Positions 12,101 to 23,825 of a stretch of 64,000 nucleotides of DNA are shown here, piece by piece. The DNA is from Pegea sp. RAD2-039 (Eukaryota; Chordata; Thaliacea; Salpida; Salpidae), in NCBI GenBank assembly GCA_034620365.1, contig JAQGEQ010000084.1:2790001-2854000 (forward strand). The letters are read 5' to 3'. Numbering within the stretch: position 1 is the first letter of the stretch; each line of letters opens with the position of its first letter. The position numbers and the translations under genes were made by a program. Below the pieces are notes generated by a model. That model saw only the letters and a list, made by a program, of their open reading frames with translations, had not been told where the DNA came from and did no database searches.

Positions 12101-15100
12101 CAATTACAAAACTAATTATCAAATTACTTTTTCTTCAAGATCTGATTTCGTGATCAAAATCTCTTCAGCATAGGAAGTTTCTTTATCATGCTTTATTCCT
12201 CTTCCTTCTTTATCAGAAATTTTCCAAATCATAAGACACGCATCTTCAGACACAGTTATCAAAAATTGATCATCATGAGTTATTTTCATCTATAAACATC
12301 ATTCTTAATAATACTATCAGCAATTTAGGATAGACAAAACACCTTAGTGATAGACATCCCATGTCCAAAATGCTCCACATAATCCCCAGATTCGCTCAAA
12401 GGGAACTTAATACATCTTAACGCTCCATTAGCAGCTCCACAAAACAACATCCGGCCGCTGCGAGACATGGCAATTTGAGTCATCACAACTCCAGTGTTTA
12501 TACTCCTAAGAACCTGTTCACAACATCCAGCCAATCAGCGATGACCTAATCTACATCTCTTACTCCTTACAGCAGATTCAGTGATTTCTTTGATGACTTT
12601 ATCACTACCAACAGCGTAAGTATGTTTTCCTGATGGTGATACAGTTATTCCAGTGTACGCGCAAGATTTCAGCACATTTTCATTAACACGTTTCGCACTT
12701 GAAGTTGACCACTCATAAACAGCCCCGTCCATGCCACTGGACACCAACTTGCTGTCATCTGCAGTCCATTGTATGGATCTCACCTTTAAAATTTGGGTTT
12801 TTTTTTATGTTTTTTTGGGAAAACGAACTAACTTTTCCGTTGTGGCCTTTAAAATTTGAGACATTTTCAAATGTTGTTGAAGAATAAATTTGAATAACGT
12901 TCCCGTGAACGACTGCAAATAGATGTCCACCGTTGCTAAACGCGCACTGAAAACAAAATTAAGACTTCAATCTTTCGTTGGGTCGTTTATATTAATTGTA
13001 GATTTAGATGATAAACATTTAAATAAAGATGATAGTTTCAATCTTTAAAAATATATAAAGATGTTTGTCTCAGGAAGTTTGTTGAAATCAAATCTTCGTA
13101 GAAATGAATTTAAAAAGTTAAACCTCTCTACATCCTCGAATAGTAAACTCTTTAAAGATCCGAATGTCATCAATTAGAATATTCATAAGTCGAAGTTTAT
13201 CACTGAAACCAACAAGGATGTAGAGTCCTGAAGGGTGGAGAGCTATACTAAATGCTTCTTCTTGAAAAACTTTGTACAACTCTAAGACACTAAAATAAAA
13301 TTGCAGATAAAAAAAAAGACTTCTTGAAAGCATTTTCAAATATAAATATATAAATGAAAAAAACCAAGAAAATATTAATTAATTAAATGAAACGTACTTA
13401 GTTTCAAAATTCCATATTCGAACAGAACAATCAGTTGAACACGTTGCAATCAGAGGTTTTCTGATGCAAACGTCTAAACCAGTTACAGACTGACTATGGT
13501 AAGAATTAGTAAGCTGGTCGAATGTTGCCTGCTCACCTAAAAGTAATAATATAATTTTTAATAAATAGTTTCTAAGTAAGACTAGATATTTTTGTAATGA
13601 ATCAAGAACCTTTGCCAAGGTCTGCTGAGGATAATGAAATCGAATACAACTGGCAATGATCAGTCGACAGAACTAACGTTTCCTCATTAGGACTCACACA
13701 GAGGGAGCTAATCAACTGATTCTTTGCTTGTAATGGATCAGTATTATGAGAATCTTGAGAAATCTTTATGATAAGTGATGGTGAAAAATAGTCATCAGAT
13801 TATTATACGATATATATATCTACCGTTACTATTCGGGTTTTTTTATATATATCTTTTTCATCACTTTTTTCGAAAAGATGAACTGTTCCTAAGCCACTAG
13901 AGCAAGCAAATCCTTTTGAATATGCAACAATTGAAGTAACTTGTAAGCTTCCAATGTCATTATCTTCCGATACGGATTTATCATCGAAATTGCTTGCTCT
14001 AATATAAGATGAAAAGAAATTTAAGATTAATGAGTGGTAAAAACTTATGATAGAAATTGACCCACCTGCTACCACTTGCTTCAACTATCGCTCCAGCTGG
14101 CATACTTGCGTTAAATTCCAGTTTAACTTCTCCATTTTCAAATAGTAGTAAACGACCATTTTCGGTACCAACTAGCACACGTTCTTCAGAAACCTAAGTG
14201 ATGAAATACATTTTTGAACAGAATTTCAAATAGTTTTTACACAAACCCAGGTATGGCATAAGAAGTTTTGTGGTTCAGTTTTTTGGTAACCAAACTGTTT
14301 AAAATTTCCTTCAGCATATCGAAACAACTTGAAAATTTGGTTTCCAGTAACACATATTTGTGTGTTGTCTTGTGGATTAAAGCTAACCTGTAAGAGTTAC
14401 TGTTAAAAAACTCTCATAGATTTGAATTAACTTTTAAACATTTTATTGTAAACCTATTCTTTAAAAATTATTTTTGATTCATTTTTTTTTACAAGTGTTT
14501 ACATAATGCAAAAAAGTTTAACCTCAAAACCAAAACATAAAGCTGCTTAGAATTTTCGTTTAATCTCTTGTTGTATACAAAATAGCAAATATTTTTAAGA
14601 AATAGTACTATATGCAATTGAAATAAACTTTTAAAATGTGAGTACAAAGTTAAGATTATAATCTTAAAAAACTATGCAAGAATTTATTAAAAAGCAACCT
14701 GATAAATAGGGGTGGTAGGCTGTAAAGAGGTTTTAAGAGAAGCCATCAATTTTCCTTTTTCCCATGCCCAGTATACAAGCATCCAATCAGGATACTTGGT
14801 TTGTGCAATCAAGTATTTAGAATCCGGTGAAAATGACAAGCTGATGAAGAATGATTGAGTGGAAGTCTCAGGAAGAGAAAGAATCTAAATAAAAAATGAA
14901 CTTCTTTAACAAAACTTTAAATTAGACTTCATATAAAATATTGGTAAGTATTTGTTTTATAAAAAATAAACATTGAGTTAGGTAAAATATCTTTTAGAAA
15001 GTTATAAGTGAAAAAACCTTTCTTTTTTTAGATAAATCATGCAGTAGATCCCAAATTGTGATTAATGGCTTGTCTCCTTTTTCAGCTATAGCTAAATATC

Positions 15101-15515
15101 TTCTGTTAGGACTTAAAGCAATTGCTGTCATACCTTTAATGATCAAAAAGTTAAAAATCAGCAAATAATGTAAAAATTTTTTCCAGTAAAGATCTTGTGC
15201 AACTAATAAAATGTATTTAGTTTTAGTTTTAACATAAGGAAAATAATTTGGTATACCAAGATTAAAAGCTTTATAAGTTTTATCTATTCAATTAAGATTA
15301 TTTCATAAAACTGAATTTTGATAAAAGTTTTTTAGCCCACCAGAACATTTTTCTGAGCCTGGAATAAATTTTTGTTGCTTTTGATCTACATTGAAACGAA
15401 TAACTTGATTTCCTGATGGGTATATTACTGTTTGTTCATCCAAAAAATTGATATTTCCAACAACATTATTTCTTACACCAAAAATATGATGAGGTTGAGC
15501 TAAAGCAATGGACAT
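9106..15515 (-). CDS. CFAP57: cilia- and flagella-associated protein 57 (WD repeats plus coiled coil)
   Basis: Complete 25-exon gene of 1228 aa (human ~1250), an axonemal protein linked to inner dynein arms and the nexin-dynein regulatory complex. Exons: 15341-15515, 15018-15133, 14699-14884, 14247-14387, 14066-14193, 13824-13998, 13610-13763, 13398-13536, 13124-13289, 12833-12946, 12571-12783, 12343-12513, 12128-12289, 11925-12050, 11713-11836, 11267-11457, 10987-11160, 10702-10860, 10403-10543, 10231-10350, 10046-10177, 9775-9921, 9565-9715, 9396-9502, 9106-9180. Residues 1-~665 are WD40 propellers (for example [32 protein letters not shown]). Residues ~680-1205 are long coiled coil (for example [20 protein letters not shown]). 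The sum is 3687 nt with no internal stop. Introns are 49-311 bp. The start gives [15 protein letters not shown], matching the human N terminus. Its presence implies motile cilia or flagella. Confidence 0.95.
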
Positions 15516-16109
15516 TTTTGGTTTACATTTAAACTATATAAAAAATAAAGCTTTATCTAGTTTCCAGTCTAGTAACAAATTGTTTACGGTTTAAAATAAC
15601 CAATCAAACTAATAATGACAACAATTTTTAGCTTTTAAGATTTTATTGTTTTCAAGTTCAAACTCAAACTGTAGTTGTTTAATAATTAAAAAAATATTTT
15701 TTCTAAGACTTGAACTATATCGTTTCAGAAATAATTTTCAATTAAATTTGTAGATATAGTTTCTAAAGAATTTGATCTTCAACAACAATAACTTTCATAA
15801 AAATATTTTTAAAAACCTTCAGAAACTATAGTAGCATTGAGAGATTTATCATTATTTCTATGACAACTTAATGCTATTGACACTTAGTGGTAGCTCAGAC
15901 ATTTTGGCTACGAAATAGTTTGAGTTCTAAAAAATATAAATTATGTTTTGCTTAATTTGTAGAAATTACCCAAACCTAAAATAAAACTAGTGAGAAAATA
16001 AATCAAAAATTTATACCGCGATATATATAAGAGATTGTAAGTTTTACACGATAAATATTTAAATATTATATTAGAATAAGTTTCAGGTTATAGGTTATAC
16101 TCTATTTGA
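15516..16109. other. intergenic: CFAP57 upstream region
   Basis: About 600 AT-rich bases between the CFAP57 start and the first LINE copy. The CFAP57 promoter should be here. I found no convincing RFX X-box or other named site. Confidence 0.5.
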
Positions 16110-16194
16110 ATAAGTACTTATAAGTTGTGATAAAGATATTTCTAGGAAGTGATTTGTATATTATATATTGTGGTCGGTGACACTAAAAGCCTTT

Positions 16195-17160
16195 CATGAA
16201 AACTATGGTGGACCCAAATAAAACTGGCAAGACCTTACGTTCAAATGTAAAGAAAAATCCTGATAAAAATCTGACACAATTTACTTCACAAACGACTTCA
16301 TCAAAACAAACTTGCAATGGCAATTGCCAATCATGCAATAAAATTTGCTCGGGTGAAGATTCGGCAATATAATGCTTTAAATGTCTTTCCTGGTTTCATC
16401 TCTCCTGTAGTGATGAGAGCAAAAAAATTTACGATATATTTGATAACAACCAGATGAAGCAAATGGGATTTAAATGATTCTGTATTAAATGTAGAACCAT
16501 GGGCATAACAGCTCCCTCATCTAATTCTAGTCAAAACCTATTATCCGACATCAGCAAATTTGTATCTGCTGAATTAGCTAAATTTAAATCGGAAACTGAC
16601 AACGATGTTGCCAAGGTCAATGAGAAAATTTCTAGTTTGTCTAAATCAATGGACGAACTGGATGCCTCTACAAAGAAACCAGTCACATGGGTCTCGGTGG
16701 TCGGTGATCCCAGTTCCGACAAACATGCTAGTATGGTGCAGCTTCTTGTCAAGAAGGTCACCGACACGCACAAAAAATCACCGTGAGGACAGAGAAAACA
16801 ATGTCATCATCTTTAATGTCTCTGAGACTGATAAAGATGATGACAGTAAGTTTTTTAATCAAATGTGCTCTCAAAGCCTTGATTTTGTGGACGTTCCAAA
16901 AGTATCACTGACTAGACTTGGAGCAAAAGGCTCAGATCATCAAAGACCGTTGAAAGTGTCCTTTTAGGAAAGTTGGAACAAACGCAAGTTTCTTGTCAAG
17001 CTGTATAAGCTAAGGCTTGACAGAAAATTCCAGGGCATCAGAGTAGCACATGATATGTGTGAAGATGATCGCTTAGAAAATAAGCGTCTTCTAAAAAGGC
17101 GTATAACCGAAATCAGAAGGAACAACCTACTGATTTCAAATACAAAGTTCGAGGTCCACC
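16195..17160 (+). pseudogene. LINE ORF1 (PHD finger, coiled coil, nucleic-acid-binding region), broken
   Basis: The frame starts MKTMVDPNKTGKTL. A C4HC3-like PHD finger follows (CNGNCQSCNKICSGEDSAI, an in-frame stop at 16370-16372, then CFKCLSWFHLSCSDESKK). Next come a second stop near 16475, a Lys/Ser-rich coiled-coil-like stretch (16499-16786), a frameshift into the frame reading ENNVIIFNVSETDKDDDSKF (16800-16967), another stop, and a basic tail to ~17160. PHD fingers in ORF1 are known for CR1-like elements. At least three disabling changes are visible. Confidence 0.75.
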
Positions 17161-17329
17161 ATGGGCCAAAAGAATTGTCAAGGTATTTTCAAAAAACGGA
17201 AGTGGCAAATAATCACTGAATCCACATTTTCTTTTTTCAAACTCTCTCCGGACACAATTGTTAATACCCAAGATATCAATTTACAGAAGCCTATCATCAA
17301 ATCTCACAAGCGTCAAAAAGACAAATCTT

Positions 17330-17692
17330 CTATCACATTAGGTATGTTCTTCAACGCACAGTCGATTATTAACAAAATTTTCGAATTGAAAGCTCTTATG
17401 TATTCCCAAGATTTCACATTTGTTTTTATTCCTGAAACTTAGTTGAAACTGTTTTATGCTGATTCTTTTCAGGTTGACGATACTCTTTTTTGTGTTTTGC
17501 GTTGTGACAGACTGTATGATAGAGGCGGCGGTGTTTGCGTAATTTACAAAACATCGGTTGCACCCATAATCTCTAGAATTCAGATCGATGCCATTAATTG
17601 TCCAGGGTTTGAGATTATCGCTTTCGATTTTCATTACTTAAAGTCCAAATTTTCTCGTTTTATAAGTACCTACCTACCACCCTATAAAATAA
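17330..17692 (+). pseudogene. LINE APE-type endonuclease fragment
   Basis: The frame reads GMFFNAQSIINKIFELKAL, then FVFIPET followed by a stop where family members have a W (ETW). It continues with RGGGVCVIYK and is cut off before the catalytic His/Asp end. This matches the first third of the EN domain of CR1/jockey-like LINEs (the N-A-Q-S-I and E-T-W blocks). After ~17690 it runs directly into the 3' UTR, so the rest of EN and all of RT are deleted. Confidence 0.75.
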
Positions 17693-17775
17693 ATATTTGT
17701 GAGAATGTGTGTTAGCGAGAGGTGCCCTTTTCAGTTCTTCCCATTTATTGTAATAAATAAACATATGAATAAATA

Positions 17776-18799
17776 AGTAAATTATCTTTAAAATTTGAAA
17801 TATTTTCTCTGAGGCAATCTTTAAAACCCGCAATCAAAAAGTTGAAGTTAAAAAACATGAAAGTCTGAAGTTATGACTCAACAAAGCTTAAGAGCTAGGC
17901 ATTGTCGCCCAGGAAATTGTTTTAAAAATCTGTTTGAAGTTTCGTTTTTAGGTAATATTTGATGAAGATACAAAACATTTGCGAAATAAAATCTTTCTTT
18001 ATCTTTTGCCAAACTAGCTGAAGTTAAACAAATATTTTATTATTCATTAATCTTTAATAGTAGAAACTTAGCTGTTCACTAAATAAAAAGATGTTTTAGT
18101 TTTTAATAAAGTTTTTTTGCAAACAAAAATATGGAGTTATTTTTAACGATTTTTGATTACGATGCTATTACGATTGAAAAAGTTTTAAAAATATTATAAT
18201 TTAAAAATCATTATTTTAAAGTTTTCAAACTTGTGAAAAACTCCTGATAAAATATGTTTTCCTTTTCCAATTTTGCTCTTTTTAAAAATCTTGGCAAAAA
18301 GTTACATGTATAGATTTCGTTATACAAATATTTGTGCAAAACCTAAAAGAAAAACTAATTATGAAAAATTTTCTGATTGATTGACTAATTAACAAAAAGC
18401 GAAATAATTTAATCCATATTAAATATCTGCTTACTTTACTACCTTGGTAAAAAGTTCCAAGGAAACCAAATCTATATCAGAATTTTTAAGCTTTTTTATT
18501 GTAAAAGACCCGTAAATTCTTTATATCTACTTTTATTATACTTTATATTTACTTCCATAAGATTTTTAAATTAAAGTATCAAAAATTGAACTTCATTGAA
18601 CCATTTCATGGAAAGCTGTTTGGGTTAGTCAAGTTGTAAGTCAACATCATTGTTATGTGACAAAATAATTAACCTAAATAAATCGTTAATAATCCACTGT
18701 TTGAAATGAGACATATTTGTTTTTCACAGAAGTTTGCTTAGAGATATCACAGAACTTTCTACTAGTAGCTTTGCTTTTATAATTTACAATTAATGAATT
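17776..18799. other. spacer between two LINE copies
   Basis: About 1 kb of AT-rich sequence with no coding or repeat signal beyond the flanking elements. Confidence 0.5.
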
Positions 18800-18877
18800 T
18801 TATTTGTAAGTTGTGATAATCTCTCTGAATAAGAAATCGATTCGAACTATTTATGTTGGTGACACTAAAATTCTTTC

Positions 18878-19126
18878 ATGAAAACTATGATGGATCCAAA
18901 TAAAAGTGACCAGACCTTAGGTTCAAATGTAAAGAAAGATCCTGACAAACCGACTTCATCAAAGCAAGCTTGCAATGGCAATTGCCAATCCTGCAATAAA
19001 ATTTGCTCTGGTGAAGATCCGGCAATAGAATGCTTTAGATGTCTCTCCTGTTTTCATCTCACCTGTAGTGATGTGAGCAAGAAAATGTACAATATATTAC
19101 ATACGATAGCTTACAGCCCACTATAA
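18878..19126 (+). pseudogene. LINE ORF1 N-terminus with PHD finger, truncated
   Basis: This 82-codon open frame (MKTMMDPNKSDQTLGSNVKK...) carries most of a PHD finger: CNGNCQSCNKIC, CFRCLSCFHLTC. It has no internal stop, unlike copy 1, and lacks a ~30-nt stretch present there. It ends at the deletion junction. It is probably not functional, since the coiled-coil and RNA-binding part is gone. Confidence 0.75.
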
Positions 19127-19129
19127 AAG

Positions 19130-20259
19130 TAATACTTTTTGTGACATCATATACCTCGATTTTGCTAAAGCGTTTGATTCTGTCTCACACACTAAGCTCG
19201 TTACTGTATTGAAAAACTCAAAAATCAACAGATTTATCTTACAGTGGATTGAAGATTACTTATCAGGTAGAACCTAACAAACTCGTGTAGAAAGATCTTT
19301 ATCTACTTCTAGTCAAATCACTAGTGGTGTTTCTCAGGGTTCTGTTCTGGGTCCCCTTCTTTTTTAAATTTCATCGAAGACCTCATCAGAAGACTAGTAG
19401 TAGTAGATGATGTCAGTATGTTAGTGTATGCAGATGACGTCAAGCTATTATCTTGCAATCCTTCAAAACTTCAAACTGCACTACACACTGTAGAAAACTG
19501 GTCTACGAATTGGCAGCTCAGAATCCAGCCCACAAAGCCTGAACCTATAACTTTTCCTCGTAAACCAGCGGTAAATTCCTTGAACCAATATTCCATCAAT
19601 AGATTTATTATTCAACGAGTATCTTCGGCCCTAGACCTTGGCATTACTCTATCATCTGACTTTAAATGGCACAGTTATGTTTCCAAAATCTTTGCAAAAT
19701 CAATCAACCTTGTCTTTCTTATTACAAAGATCTTTAATTCTAAGGATCCATGCTCCTTATCAATCTTTTCAAATTGTACGTACGTCCAATTTTTGAATAC
19801 AATGTCAGTGCATGGATGCCATATCAAGTTAGTGATATCAAAAAAATCGAATCTGTTCAGACCACATTTACGAGATTAGTATGCAGGAAACTTAATATTA
19901 AATATGATAGTTATAAACATCGTCTCAGTTTCTTCAATTTAGATACTTTGGAAATCCGACGGATTAAATACGGCTTAATTCTTATTTTTAAAATTATCCA
20001 CAATTCAATTGACCTTCAGTTTGATGATTTCTTTTCCATTAGTCCTTCCCTCAAGTTATATCAGCTCAGACGACACACATTACATCTTAATAAGCCTATA
20101 TCACCTGGTACATTGGTCAGAGCGAATTTTTTCTCATACCGCGCAATTAGTACATGGAACCAGCTGCCATCAGATATTGTCATGTCGGGGTCGCTCGCAT
20201 TGTTCAAGCAGAAGTTGAACCGTTATAACATTGTCAATATTGTCATTTCTAAACTGTGA
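19130..20259 (+). pseudogene. LINE reverse transcriptase and C-terminal region, broken
   Basis: The RT core is readable in pieces. IIYLDFAKAFDSVSHTKL (first catalytic Asp) is followed by IEDYLSGRT and a stop, then GVSQGSVLGPLLF and a stop. VYADDVKLLSC (the YADD catalytic box, 19422-19450) sits in another frame. A third frame, from 19750, holds the conserved C-terminal region (LYVRPIFEYNVSAW, SFFNLDTLEIRRIKYGLI, FFSYRAISTWNQLP). The order is that of CR1/jockey-type elements. Two stops and two or more frameshifts make it inactive. Confidence 0.88.
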
Positions 20260-20455
20260 TTTTTTCCTTTTTTATATTATTAACATTCTATGTAATTGTT
20301 TACTGTTATATGCTTTGAGGGCTTTCGAAATACCATGTGTTACATATTTTGCTTTCTATATTTTTGACTAAATAGATGTTATTTGTGAGAATGTGTGTTA
20401 GCGAGAGGTGATCTCTTTAGGTACCCTCCTTTGCATTTATTGTAATAGATAAATA

Positions 20456-21077
20456 TGATTTGCTTTCTAACAATGTCTTCTCTACTTACAGAATAGACTA
20501 AGTATGCATGAGTTTCGTATCATATTTAGAGACAACAGTGATTTTGTAAATAACAGTATTTTGTTTTGACAGCTTCAACTTACGTTGTGAATTATATAAA
20601 GCTAATAAGAGATTTGTTTGTTAAATAAAATGCCTTTTCTCCATCCAATATTCCTTATCAACATTCTGGCCTAATTTATTAAAATTACGAGATTGGCCTT
20701 AATATCAGAAATCAGACTAGCAAGTAAAGTACTTGAATGACAACTATAGATAAAGCTTCTCACAAAACAACTGAGGTACGATTAACATTTTTCACATATT
20801 TTGTTAGTTGTTGGTTTTACGTAACCCTTAATATTGAAGTGAGAAAGTTTCAGCAAACGAATTAAATGTGTGGTTATCAAGATCACCTTTGCATTTCTGT
20901 TTTTTTTAACATATTTTCAACTTTTTATTTTTCAACCTTCACAACTTTTCAACAAACTTTATTTCAACAAAAACTGATGCCATAGAAGAAATATTAAAAT
21001 TAATCAATTATTAAATAGGTTAATTATTTGTTTGCCGAATAAAAAGCTGATATTTCGAGATAACATAAAGAAAGCAA
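20456..21077. other. intergenic, AT-rich
   Basis: About 620 bases between LINE copy 2 and the 3' end of the sulfotransferase-like gene. No supported feature. Confidence 0.5.
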
Positions 21078-22340
21078 TTAACTTTTAAACAAGTTTACAA
21101 CTCCATTAAGAACAAAGCTGAAACATTTTGGCGTATTTGGCTTTCCAGTCGCGAGTTTGAAAACTCCCAAGCCAATCAAAAGAGTTATTAAGCTTCCAGT
21201 AACAATTGCTTCACGCTTTGCTTTTACAGCAATAATATTGGTCACTAATTGATCCAACACAGCACTTCCTTTCTTGTTAGTGTGAGGAAAAGGAGTATTT
21301 GGAACAGGAACATTGAGAAATTTACAAAGAGGCTCCCAACCATCGTCGAAGTTTATCATCAATAGTTTGTCTTTAGGGGCGTTCTATTATAAAAATCATT
21401 ATGTGAAATAAACACTAAATATATTTAAAAAAATATTACCTGAAGCAGGTAAGCGTTATGCATTCGATAAGCTTTTTTAAACAGCAGTTCATTATCATTT
21501 AAAGAATAAAAATTCGTGTAATAAACTCCAAAGCACGCCCGAGCTACAAAACGATAAGCTTATATTGATTTTCAAAGTTTGTTATTGTAAGCTTTATGAC
21601 CAGATTTACATTACATGACAGTCATGCATACTTATCATGCATACTATAGGTCACAGCCAGTTCTTAACGTTTCAAAATTGTTTTATGACGAACTTTATGA
21701 CCTTTAAAAGTCAACAACATTCTGTAATGACTCACAAATATTGATACCATGGTAACACATCTTGCTAAATGTCGGTGACAACCAAGACATTAAACGGAGT
21801 CGAATGTCTGAGTTTACAATCATCTGATTGCGTAAGCTTTTCCACCATTCATCTTCAGATTTTCTTTGACTAAAAATAATCTACGAATAAAAGCGCTTGT
21901 TTATGATATGAATGTTTAAAATAATGTTTTGTGAGTCACATCCGTCAGGTTTACATAAAATTTAGGAATAAAGTTTGTTTTCAAAACATTTCTTTAAAAA
22001 TTACATCTTTAGAAATGTTTATTTTTGTATTTAAACTTTTGAAACAACAAACTTTTGCATCTGGAAAAGCTTCAAGAATTTCTTCCCAGAAAAAGCAGCA
22101 GGGAGTATCCATACAAGCATCCACGTTTTCATACATCTTTCTAAAATCCTCAGTTGTTCCTCCTTCTATTGTAATCTTCTTCCATTCTTCATTCAAGTAA
22201 TAACCGTTTTCCAAAAAATCGTAGCAAGTATAACCAAGCTCTGTTAGAGCCGCATTCATTGTTGTTGTTCCCGTTTTGGGAAAACCAGCATATATCACTT
22301 TCATCACTTTTTTGTTTTTATACAATCCTCTATATAACAT
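21078..22340 (-). CDS. P-loop sulfotransferase-like protein with C-terminal membrane segment
   Basis: Four-exon model: 22053-22340, 21736-21880, 21440-21543 and 21078-21383; 843 nt, 280 aa, phases consistent. The N-terminal GFPKTGTTT (residues 19-27) is the 5'-phosphosulfate/P-loop motif. The following blocks are the hallmark of the sulfotransferase-like family that is expanded in several invertebrates: FPDAK at the first join with IIFSQRKSEDEWWKSL, KAYRMHNAYL, NAPKDKLLMINFDDGWEPL and CKFLNVPVPNTPFP. Residues ~238-257 (AIVTGSLITLLIGLGVFKLA) form a hydrophobic helix near the C terminus, suggesting a tail anchor. The start could also be Met13, directly before the P-loop. Substrate unknown; true sulfotransferase activity is inferred from the family only. 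Confidence 0.85.
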
Positions 22341-23389
22341 CCATCATTTATTTATAAATTTGTTAAAATCACAATAATCGATAAACATTATATTTTTAAT
22401 AAGTTTTATAAAATCGAATTATCTTTATAAATTTACTTAGTGGAATCAATAAGTATTTTATCGCCATAGAAGAAACATAGTATAAAGTATAAAGGTGATT
22501 CTCATAAAAAATTGATCGATACTCGTTAAATGTTTGTTAAACTCTAACTACAGCTAACCACCTTTTGCTAACCACAGTAAGAAAGCTAGCAAAAGTCAAC
22601 CGCTCTTTTTTATATACTGCAAAAAAAGATTAATTATAAACTTAATGAATCACGAGTTAAGCGTCAATATTAGTCAACAAACAAGACAGTAAATTACTGC
22701 AATGAAAACTATATATAAAACATCTCCCTAAACAAACCAACACTATTTTGCAAAGCCACTAAACGTGAAAACAGTTTGCACTACTCACGTTTTTTATTAT
22801 TTTTATGGTTAATATAACCCTACAATTTGTTTTTATACTCAGAACTGTAAGTCTAATGAAAAGTTATTAATCAACTAGCAACTGTAATTTCAAATGCATT
22901 CATACGTTTTATTTGAACATTATAACATAAAACTATTTAAAATTTTGATATTTATGGTTAACTTTTGAGAAAATTTTCTGGCTGAATAGTTCTTTAGTTA
23001 TATTGTAGTCTACTCTTTGAATTCGTTGTAATAAAAGTAACCAACAACCATTCTATTGGAGTAGCATTATTAAGTGATATAAAAAAAAAGATTTTTAGAT
23101 ACCTTGATCTTTATAATACAACTTTTATAAGCTAACTCATCAAACTTAAAAAACAAAGTTAAAGCAAACTATACCAATGTCTCTAAACATTTATTTGAGT
23201 ACAACATTCTATGAAAAAAATATTTCAGATAAAGCCTTGTTAATCTATTTTTTTAAAATGCAGCAAGCTGTGTCCTTGAGGTCTTAAGTATATCACAATT
23301 TAAGATTAATACAGAAAGGGTACAAACATGTTGGAAGCATAAATAAAACGTAAATTATAAATTAAAAAATTGATATAAAGAAGAAGAAG
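22341..23389. other. intergenic, AT-rich
   Basis: About 1 kb upstream of the sulfotransferase-like gene. Nothing is supported beyond the LINE fragment that begins at ~23390. Confidence 0.5.
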
Positions 23390-23825
23390 AAGCGGAAACT
23401 TTCAGTGTTACATACCACTTGTTAAGAAAACTACTCAAATCTTGTTTTTCTAACAAAATTTTAAAAGATCCGATAGAATTTAGTATAGTGATAGAATCTG
23501 AAAAGAAATTCCAAGCCTTGATTACCCTATTCAAGAAGCTGCTACTCTACTGGGCGTTCTTAAAGTTTTTGAACGGTTTAATTTTGATTGAAGAGCTTCT
23601 GATGAAGTATGGGAGATCGTGATCTGTAAAGTAATCTCTGAAGTTAAGATAGCGAAAACCATGAATAATTTTAAACAGTAACACAAGGTCAGAAAAAAGG
23701 CGTCAATATTGTAAGCATTTAATACTTAGCTTAGAGAGGGTCTTCTTATGAGGAAATGGGTATGTCACATCTAAGGAAAGCTTTCCTAGTAAACTGAACT
23801 TTAACAACGTCCAAATATTTCTTGT
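23390..23825 (-). mobile_element. decayed non-LTR retrotransposon fragment (RT C-terminal region)
   Basis: Read on the minus strand, the segment gives LSLDVTYPFPHKKTLSKLSI, DLVLLFKIIHGFRYLNFRDY and then FLNRVIKAWNFFSD...ITILNSIGSFK. This is the pattern of the region after RT in CR1/jockey/RTE-type LINEs (compare FFSYRAISTWNQLPSDIV...SLALFK in the copy at 18.8 kb). There are stops at several points. The sequence differs clearly from the two copies at 16-20 kb, so it is a different family or a much older insertion. Ends are not resolved. Confidence 0.72.

Larger units (their letters stand above)
16110..17775 (+). mobile_element. CR1-like LINE copy 1, internally deleted (ORF1 and endonuclease kept, RT lost)
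   Basis: The element begins at or before ~16110: a TAAGTTGTGATAA segment and the GGTGACACTAAAA motif (16174) are shared with copy 2. It carries an ORF1-like frame with a PHD finger, then an APE-type endonuclease N-terminal part. It then jumps at about 17680-17690 to the family 3' end (TTTGTGAGAATGTGTGTTAG, then an AATAAATAAA tail). No reverse transcriptase sequence is left. Several stops and frameshifts show that it is dead. Exact 5' boundary and target-site duplication were not resolved. Confidence 0.85.
18800..20455 (+). mobile_element. CR1-like LINE copy 2, internally deleted (ORF1 start and RT kept, endonuclease lost)
   Basis: Same family and orientation as the copy at 16.1 kb. The 5' part (TAAGTTGTGATAA, GGTGACACTAAAA at 18853, ATGAAAACTATGATGGATCC at 18878) aligns with copy 1 nearly base for base through the PHD finger. 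Near 19105-19135 it jumps into the reverse transcriptase. It ends with TTTGTGAGAATGTGTGTTAG, TAGGTACCCTCCTTTGCATT and an AATAGATAAAT tail. It keeps both ends but lacks EN, the reciprocal of copy 1. Confidence 0.88.

Noticed and set aside
21743..21756. X-box-like GATACCATGGTAAC (ciliary RFX site)
   Set aside because: It sits inside a coding exon of the sulfotransferase-like gene and departs from the consensus; no ciliary gene starts here.
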